From positions 1-6,328 of the forward strand of contig CAAFVW010000098.1 of NCBI GenBank assembly GCA_900766575.1: a DNA stretch of 6,328 nucleotides, written 5' to 3'. Below, one piece after another: positions 1 to 4,880 of this stretch; within the stretch, counting starts at the first letter, position 1; every line of letters starts with the position of its first letter. The DNA comes from Lachnospiraceae bacterium. GTDB taxonomy: Bacteria; Bacillota; Clostridia; Lachnospirales; Lachnospiraceae. Both the position numbers and the translations under genes were made by a program. Below the pieces are notes generated by a model. The model searched no databases. It worked only from the letters and a program-made list of their open reading frames with translations, and was not told the origin of the DNA.

Positions 1-23
1 GAAAAAGCTACCCCGGTAAAACA

Positions 24-64
24 TAAAAAGGGTACAGTTGCATGAAATCTGCCATCTGTACCCT
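24..64 (-). terminator. Intrinsic terminator after the membrane-anchored protein gene
   Basis: On the minus strand a perfect 9-bp stem, AGGGTACAG (64-56) with CTGTACCCT (37-29), encloses an 18-nt loop and is followed by TTTT ATGTTTT (28 downwards). It lies 49 bp after the stop codon. The loop is long but may form a small inner stem (GCA with TGC). The stretch 1-113 contains no gene; the AT-rich bases 65-113 show nothing else. Confidence 0.85.
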
Positions 65-113
65 ATAACATAAAATATGAATTTTTGATATATTTTCTTA
101 GTTAACTCTCAAT

Positions 114-2645
114 TTAATTCTCCATCTTCATATACGTCACAAAATGATTTCCATTCTCAGCAAACCACGTTGTGGCATCATTCATTCCCTTCTTGTACAA
201 TTTACCGGTGGAAGGTTCCATGATAACAACATTAAATTCATTGAAACCAGTCACCAGTACTGCCTCTCCGTTCTCAAGAATTGCCAATACCGGGATATCC
301 TGATTCACATAATACAGCACCGCGTCCAAACTGCATCCGCTCAGTTCCAACACCTGTACTCCCGTCATATTTTCCGACAAAATCTCAATGGCAGTTTTCC
401 CCTGTGCCAGATCATATTCCGTGTTGCGAGTGATTCCGGCGTGTCTGAGAATATTGTCCAGACATACCGCGAGGCTATTCTTCTGCTCTGTGACACTCTC
501 TTCCTTGATGGCCATGATCTGGTTCCTGCTGACACGATTGCCTTTCAGCCATACTGTGATACCACGGTCATTGGTGACGATTCCGGACGTATCATAAGCT
601 TCCTTCACCGCCTTGCCCGGTGCACTGTAAATTCCCTGCACCCCATATGCGTCGTAGACATAATATCTGGGAACTTCACTGACAGCATCCAGTTCCAACT
701 CTCTTCCCCCCTCAAACACGACCTCCTTTGGATTCAACACCTTGATCGTCTTCGTGTCGATGGTGGATTTCGTCTGTATCTGCACATAACGCTCATAAAC
801 ATCAATATCCGCAGTCACCACCTTATTCTGACCGGCTTCCTCTTCTACATTGTTCATGATCTGGTCATCTGCAATCTCCTGATAACTGCCGCTTTCCGTG
901 CGCTGCATCCGGGAAAGTGTGATCTGGTTCCCTTCTATCGTACATTCCACAATATAGATACTATCCTGCATATATTCTTTCAGATTGGCCCCGGAAGAAT
1001 TGCTGATGCAGACTTTGTACATGGGGTAAAATACCTGACCGGAATTCTCCGTGCGGATGTCGCTCTCTCTGGCCACACCATAGATAATATCCTCTCCCAT
1101 AAATCCTAACGGCCGGATGGTCTCACCTTCTCCTGCCCGGATCACCGTCTGCTCTCCAGTATTCAGATTCTGTATATTCAACTGATTACTGTGGTTGATG
1201 TCATCCCCTTCCTGCCACACGATGATCTCATGGTTTTCCGATACCTGCAGACTGTCATCCTGCCTTACACTCACCAGCTGCTCTACACTCCGGTTCTCCA
1301 GATCCACATCATAGACACCGTTTTCCAGGAAAAAGTACAAATGCTGCTGCCTGTTCCGATACAGAAGCTGCTCCATCTCATTCTTCAGAATCGCATAGCT
1401 CTTGGAATAAGGGATATATACCTCTTCCTCAATGGTATTCAGGGAATTATCGTAACTGTTGATCTGGATACCGGTCTCCCCTTCATGCCTTCCCCGGTTC
1501 ATATAACCATATACAGCGAATTTTACATTGCCGCCCTCGTCCACATCCAGGATTTTGATACCGTGATGGTCATACATGGTGCGCTGGTCTGCATTATCCT
1601 TGTCGTAGAACGAAAAAATCACTGTCAAACCGTTAGTGACCGCATTATAACTGAGCAGCTGCCCCCTATCGGAAAATACAACAGTATTACCGTCGGCACT
1701 CTCCATCATATCCACATTTTCATCCGCGATCCCCAGCAAAATCTTATCATTGGCATACATCCTGGCAGGGTCCGGAATCTGCGTCATGGTGCGCTCGTAA
1801 TCCAACAGATACATTCGTTCCGAAGTATATCTGACACGGTAATATTCTTCCACGGTATAGTAGGTCTTATTTTTGCCCTCTCCGGTAGACACTATGAAAT
1901 CCATCAGCAGCGATACCACATTGCCATTGACCTGTACCAGTTGCAGAGAAACAGCGCCCTCCTGGACCGGATTCAGGTCGCCCCAGGTGATCTGCTGGAA
2001 GCTGCTGTGTATGTTCACCTTATGGAAAGTACCGTTATCCGTCAGTTTGGAATTAGGTTCCAGATATTTGGTCAGTTCTCTGGCCGCTTCTTTATCATAC
2101 AGTTTTCCGTGAAAATCCGTTGCAAACTCCAGAATCTCTGCAATGTGCAAATCGTCATTCCACAAAATCGTCGTATAATAATATACCTTCTGTTCTCCCT
2201 CCAATTCCAGGATCAATGTCAGACTATACGGTGTATTGGTATCAATCAGATCTTTCAATGACATGGTAACGGAAAAACTCTTGCCATCCGCCTTCCAACC
2301 AGTGACTTCGCCATTCTCAATCAACCGGCTGCCGTCAATGCTGCGAACCTCTGTAGAGATCCCTGTGACCTCTCTTCCAAAAGTTTCCACGGTAAAATCA
2401 GCCTGTCTGCCTTCTCCCAACAGAGTTACGCTGTCCTTCTGGTAAGCCACATCCATCTCCACAGTATTGCCATGCAGCTCATTGCATGCTACACCGCCAC
2501 TCTCCATAGTAATCATGGGAAGTGTGGCCGGAGCCATTTCCATGGTCATATTATTATGTCCCTGATTCATAATGCTGCCGATGATCAGTGTTGATGCCAA
2601 AAATACAACAACACATACGGCAATTCTGATTATCGTTTTTTTCAT
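114..2645 (-). CDS. Membrane-anchored extracytoplasmic protein with beta-propeller-like region and C-terminal C39-peptidase-like domain
   Basis: Function not known. The 843-residue protein begins with a short basic start (MKKTIIR) and one hydrophobic segment at about 6-26 without a lipobox or clear cleavage site, so it is probably an N-terminally anchored surface protein. Next come a Met-rich stretch (26-47), a beta-rich region (about 60-300), and about 310-715 with repeated short strands and turns of the kind seen in beta-propellers (SADGNTVVFSDRGQLLSYN at 316-334, NLNTGEQTVI at 493-502). The last 120 residues resemble the papain-like C39 fold: NSLAVCLDNILRHAG (723-737), a helix-strand stretch ending DIPVLAILENGEAVLVTGF (783-801), then a strand and EPSTG (810-814). 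Cys728 fits the nucleophile position, but Glu794 is where C39 enzymes have His and Glu810 where they often have Asp, so activity is doubtful. The start at 2645 has GGAG with a 6-nt spacer. Domain calls from pattern only. Confidence 0.8.
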   Translation of the reverse strand: MKKTIIRIAVCVVVFLASTLIIGSIMNQGHNNMTMEMAPATLPMITMESGGVACNELHGNTVEMDVAYQKDSVTLLGEGRQADFTVETFGREVTGISTEVRSIDGSRLIENGEVTGWKADGKSFSVTMSLKDLIDTNTPYSLTLILELEGEQKVYYYTTILWNDDLHIAEILEFATDFHGKLYDKEAARELTKYLEPNSKLTDNGTFHKVNIHSSFQQITWGDLNPVQEGAVSLQLVQVNGNVVSLLMDFIVSTGEGKNKTYYTVEEYYRVRYTSERMYLLDYERTMTQIPDPARMYANDKILLGIADENVDMMESADGNTVVFSDRGQLLSYNAVTNGLTVIFSFYDKDNADQRTMYDHHGIKILDVDEGGNVKFAVYGYMNRGRHEGETGIQINSYDNSLNTIEEEVYIPYSKSYAILKNEMEQLLYRNRQQHLYFFLENGVYDVDLENRSVEQLVSVRQDDSLQVSENHEIIVWQEGDDINHSNQLNIQNLNTGEQTVIRAGEGETIRPLGFMGEDIIYGVARESDIRTENSGQVFYPMYKVCISNSSGANLKEYMQDSIYIVECTIEGNQITLSRMQRTESGSYQEIADDQIMNNVEEEAGQNKVVTADIDVYERYVQIQTKSTIDTKTIKVLNPKEVVFEGGRELELDAVSEVPRYYVYDAYGVQGIYSAPGKAVKEAYDTSGIVTNDRGITVWLKGNRVSRNQIMAIKEESVTEQKNSLAVCLDNILRHAGITRNTEYDLAQGKTAIEILSENMTGVQVLELSGCSLDAVLYYVNQDIPVLAILENGEAVLVTGFNEFNVVIMEPSTGKLYKKGMNDATTWFAENGNHFVTYMKMEN

Positions 2646-2700
2646 TCAAATCTCCATTCCGCAGACACATTTGGGGTGTCGGAAGAAGCGTCTTCGATGC

Positions 2701-3927
2701 TTACTTTTGCGCATCCATATTCCGGTTTAACAGCTTCTCCAGGGTCGGTGCTACATGTAACAGTTCCATCACCGGTTGGATATCGCTGTTCTTCGACACG
2801 CCAGATCCGCTTCCGGGACGCATACCGTTCTTTTTCACCGCACGGATCAACAGGTTCTTGGGTGTATGCTCCATATCAATAAATTCCAGAATCTGTGTCT
2901 CATAGCCCTGCTGTTCCAGCAAATTTGCTCTCAGGGCATCCGTAAGCAGTGCAGCCAAACGTTCTTTGATGATTCCATATTTTAATACCGGTTTTAAAGA
3001 ATCACTCTTAATCTGCCGGTTCAGCTCATGCTGGCAGCAAGGAACCGCCAGAATCACTCTGGCTCCCCATTTTACCGCCTTGTCCAGAGCATAATCCGTC
3101 GCCAGATCACAGGCATGCAGAGTCACCACCATGTCCGCCACATCCGTGCCCTCATAGGTACTGATGTCTCCCCGTTCAAATTTCAGTCTGTCATAACCCA
3201 GCTTCTCCGCCAGTTCGTTGCAATGTCTGATGACATCCGTCTTCAGATCCAGCCCTGTCACCTGAATATCTCTATGCTGCAATTCATGCAGATAGTAGTA
3301 CATCGCAAAGGTCAGGTAAGACTTGCCGCAGCCGAAATCAATAATACGGATAGTCCGGTCCCCCGGCAACTCGTCAATTACATCCTCGATAAACTCAAGA
3401 TAGCGGTTGATCTGACGGAATTTGTCAAATCTGGCCTTCGTCACACGGCCATCCGGGGTCTGTACTCCCAGTCCCACCAGGAAATCCACCGGCTTTCCTT
3501 CCTCTAAGATATAATGTTTGGTGCGATTATGAGCCAGCGACTGTAAATCTTCCGGTTTTGAAACAATCTCTGTAGCATCTCCGGAAGCTTTTTCTCCGAC
3601 ATTTCCTTGTTTTTTGACTTTCAGCGTCAGTTTTCCTTTTTTGCTGACCAGTGCCGTGGCTTTCAACCCTTTTGTGGTGAATTCTCCCTGCCGGAACTGT
3701 TCCTGCAATGCCTCACAGATTCTGTCGATCAACTGTTCTGCCGTATAGTTCTCATGAAACACCTGTGTTCCTCTGTAAGCAGTCTCCTGAAACAGCAGAT
3801 CCTCCCGGATCAGTACCGGGCGGATCTTCACCTTCTGAATCTGTTCCGGATGACGGCTGTTGCTCAGGATGATCTGCTGCAGATCTTTATTCAAAATTTT
3901 CTGTAAAAGTATTTTCAATTCTTCCAT
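2701..3927 (-). CDS. Class I SAM-dependent methyltransferase, METTL25/RRNAD1-like (Methyltransf_32 type)
   Basis: Cytoplasmic methyltransferase of 408 residues; substrate unknown. The SAM-binding Rossmann fold spans about 190-365: motif I IDFGCGKSYLT at 196-206, the second strand VTGLDLK at 223-229 with acidic Asp227 expected to bind the SAM ribose, GDIST at 253-257, TLHACD at 269-274, VPCCQHEL at 295-302, and KNLLIRAV at 357-364. DFGCGKSYLT together with a Cys-Cys motif after strand 5 is typical of the family that includes eukaryotic METTL25/RRNAD1; this assignment is from memory. Residues 1-130 form a separate N-terminal domain of unknown role, and 366-385 is a Gly/Ser-rich linker. The start at 3927 has AGGA with a 6-nt spacer. 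A hairpin region precedes it, and the next gene follows after 55 bp without a terminator, so the two are likely co-transcribed. RNA (tRNA or rRNA) or protein could be the target; nothing here decides. Confidence 0.88.
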   Translation of the reverse strand: MEELKILLQKILNKDLQQIILSNSRHPEQIQKVKIRPVLIREDLLFQETAYRGTQVFHENYTAEQLIDRICEALQEQFRQGEFTTKGLKATALVSKKGKLTLKVKKQGNVGEKASGDATEIVSKPEDLQSLAHNRTKHYILEEGKPVDFLVGLGVQTPDGRVTKARFDKFRQINRYLEFIEDVIDELPGDRTIRIIDFGCGKSYLTFAMYYYLHELQHRDIQVTGLDLKTDVIRHCNELAEKLGYDRLKFERGDISTYEGTDVADMVVTLHACDLATDYALDKAVKWGARVILAVPCCQHELNRQIKSDSLKPVLKYGIIKERLAALLTDALRANLLEQQGYETQILEFIDMEHTPKNLLIRAVKKNGMRPGSGSGVSKNSDIQPVMELLHVAPTLEKLLNRNMDAQK

Positions 3928-3951
3928 GGTTTATCCTGTTTTCATTATTAT

Positions 3952-3957
3952 ATTATA
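3952..3957 (-). promoter_or_regulatory. Candidate -10 element close to the methyltransferase start
   Basis: A perfect TATAAT occurs on the minus strand 24 nt before the ATG at 3927, followed by an AT-rich run. The region where a -35 would lie falls inside the large inverted repeat and only gives poor matches (GTTTCC at 17 nt, TGTTTC at 18 nt). If used, the leader would be about 18 nt and just include the AGGA ribosome binding site. It is an alternative to the promoter at 4037-4066. Confidence 0.35.
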
Positions 3958-3965
3958 GCTTCACA

Positions 3966-4002
3966 GTACATCCCGGAAACACATCGTGTTCCCGGGATGT
4001 AC
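3966..4002 (-). repeat. 17-bp inverted repeat / RNA hairpin upstream of the methyltransferase
   Basis: GTACATCCCGGGAACAC (4002-3986) can pair with GTGTTTCCGGGATGTAC (3982-3966) around a 3-nt loop GAT. The single irregular position (3991 with 3977) is a G-U pair in minus-strand RNA but an A-C mismatch in plus-strand RNA, which points to a role on the minus-strand transcript. No T-run follows (next bases TGTGAAGC), so it is not a textbook terminator. It may end transcripts of the 114-residue gene inefficiently, act as a leader structure, or be a palindromic protein-binding site next to the promoter at 3952-3957. A small GGCT-GCGA-AGCC hairpin (4015-4004) lies just before it. Confidence 0.8.
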
Positions 4003-4036
4003 GGGCTTCGCAGCCGCTTGGTTTTCTCTGAGGCTC

Positions 4037-4066
4037 ATTATAGCACGCATTCCTATAAAAACGCAA
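4037..4066 (-). promoter_or_regulatory. Candidate promoter for the methyltransferase (upstream, with long leader)
   Basis: On the minus strand TTGCGT (4066-4061), an 18-nt spacer and TATAAT (4042-4037) preceded by TGC form an extended -10 promoter with a perfect -10 hexamer. The -35 lies in the last codons of the 114-residue gene. Transcription would start near 4030 and give a leader of roughly 100 nt containing the 17-bp hairpin at 3966-4002. It is the best promoter-like match I found in the window. Confidence 0.55.
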
Positions 4067-4397
4067 TCATTCCGCGCCTTCCGCCGTGTCTCCTTTTGTA
4101 GATCTCATCACACACCAGTACCTGAATCAGATCCCTGGATACCTTTTCCGATTCCTGCTCTAAGATCGTACCGATCGTGTCTGCTACCCGGTGCAGGCTT
4201 AACCGATCCGGGTATTCATCGTAAATCATACTTCCTTCATAGTCGTATTTGTCCAATATTTCCGCAATTCTGCGTTGGCAGCGCCTTACTTCTCCGGGAT
4301 AAGTCTGCTGCAGATATTCCAGGTCATTGAGAAGTTCCTTCTCATCCATACGTCCGGGATAGCCCGGAAGTGTCATAAAAAAAGGTCTTGATACCAT
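4053..4397 (-). CDS. Conserved small protein of unknown function (114 aa)
   Basis: I do not recognise a function. The protein has no signal peptide or membrane segment and is probably cytoplasmic and mostly helical. Parts: a hydrophobic/aromatic start (RPFFMTLPGYPGRMDE, 4-19), a charged region (20-51) likely to form a long helix, the segment EGSMIYDEYPDR at 54-65 that looks like a conserved core, a second helical region (67-100), and a strongly basic end (KRRHGGRR, 101-108). From memory the RPFFMT and EGSM.YDEYPDR segments resemble a family of uncharacterised Lachnospiraceae proteins; I cannot verify this here. The start at 4397 is the first in-frame ATG after a stop at 4421-4419, but only a weak GGGA precedes it; Met8 and Met17 are alternatives, also without a clear binding site. 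It lies between two hairpins and so may be monocistronic. Confidence 0.75.
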   Translation of the reverse strand: MVSRPFFMTLPGYPGRMDEKELLNDLEYLQQTYPGEVRRCQRRIAEILDKYDYEGSMIYDEYPDRLSLHRVADTIGTILEQESEKVSRDLIQVLVCDEIYKRRHGGRRGMIAFL

Positions 4398-4417
4398 ATT
4401 CCAATGTCCCGTGCTTT

Positions 4418-4426
4418 TTTATAACA
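4418..4426 (-). promoter_or_regulatory. Candidate extended -10 promoter for the 114-residue gene
   Basis: Read on the minus strand, TGTTATAAA gives an extended -10 element (TGn plus TATAAA, 5 of 6 to consensus). It lies between the atp terminator and the start at 4397. No convincing -35 is seen: TCTTTT lies 17 nt upstream, inside the terminator's T-run. Predicted transcription would start near 4411, leaving a leader of only about 13 nt. Position right after a terminator is the main support. Confidence 0.45.
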
Positions 4427-4430
4427 TATG

Positions 4431-4472
4431 CAGAAAAGAAAAAAGAGGTGCTGCGAATTTATCGCAGCACCT
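4431..4472 (-). terminator. Intrinsic terminator of the atp operon, overlapping the end of atpC
   Basis: On the minus-strand transcript a perfect 11-bp stem, AGGTGCTGCGA (4472-4462) with TCGCAGCACCT (4456-4446), encloses a 5-nt loop and is followed by the T-rich run CTTTTTTCTTTTCTG (4445-4431). The 5' arm encodes the last four residues of epsilon (QVLR), and the loop holds the TAA stop codon. Stem strength and T-rich tail make this a classical Rho-independent terminator, so the downstream genes probably need their own promoter. Confidence 0.92.
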
Positions 4473-4860
4473 GAATTCTCGCCATTGCTCTCTGCAATGC
4501 TGTCTCTGCCCTGGCAATATCCGTCTCCGGTGTCTTGCTGCGCAGTCTCTCCTCCGCACGGTGCAATGCTGCCTCCGCACGGTTTTCATCGATCTCGTTC
4601 GGCCATTCGATGATCTCAGCCAGAATGATAACTCCCTCGGGAAGGATCTCGGCAAATCCGGAATGCAGCGCTGCTTCCTTCTCTCCGTCCTTCTCCGTAA
4701 TATGGAGAATACCCGGCTTCACGATCACCGTCAGGGGAATGTGGCCCGGAAGGACACCAATCTGTCCCTCCGTGGTATTGAATTCTACCATTTCCACAGT
4801 TCCTTCATAGAATACTCTCTCCGGGGTTATGATACGAAGCCCAAACTCTTTATCTGCCAT
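4459..4860 (-). CDS. atpC: F-type ATP synthase subunit epsilon
   Basis: Epsilon sits on the foot of gamma, couples F1 to the c-ring, and can inhibit ATP hydrolysis through its C-terminal helices. The 133-residue length is normal. The N-terminal beta-sandwich (about residues 1-85) shows the typical ITPERVFYEG at 11-20 and TTEGQIGVLPGH at 29-40. The helical hairpin (about 88-131) carries IDENRA at 90-95, which fits the I/L-D-x-x-R-A ATP-binding motif described for bacterial epsilon subunits. The start at 4860 is supported by GGGGAG at 4873-4868 with a 7-nt spacer. It lies 20 bp after atpD and is the last gene of the operon; its stop codon TAA falls in the loop of the operon's terminator hairpin. 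Confidence 0.97.
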   Translation of the reverse strand: MADKEFGLRIITPERVFYEGTVEMVEFNTTEGQIGVLPGHIPLTVIVKPGILHITEKDGEKEAALHSGFAEILPEGVIILAEIIEWPNEIDENRAEAALHRAEERLRSKTPETDIARAETALQRAMARIQVLR

Positions 4861-4880
4861 ATCTGTACTCCCCTCTCATG

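Noticed and set aside
1..22. Possible second palindrome around TACCCCGGTA near the left edge
   Set aside because: Only 4-bp arms with a 2-base centre; cannot form a sensible hairpin, and the flank is cut by the window edge.
1191..2261. Plus-strand open frame (356 codons) opposite the membrane-anchored protein
   Set aside because: It lacks a ribosome binding site and family resemblance, and the opposite frame has a good start, anchor and domain structure. The same applies to the plus-strand frames at 144-1109 and 3028-3507.
2664..2695. Weak hairpins (GACAC/GTGTC with 7-nt loop, GAAG/CTTC) between the methyltransferase and the membrane protein
   Set aside because: Stems of 4-5 bp without a T-run; not enough for a terminator, so I treat the two genes as co-transcribed.
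4419..4655. Second minus-strand frame of 78 codons overlapping atpC
   Set aside because: It lies inside atpC in another frame, is Arg-rich and crosses the terminator; epsilon is unmistakable in the main frame.
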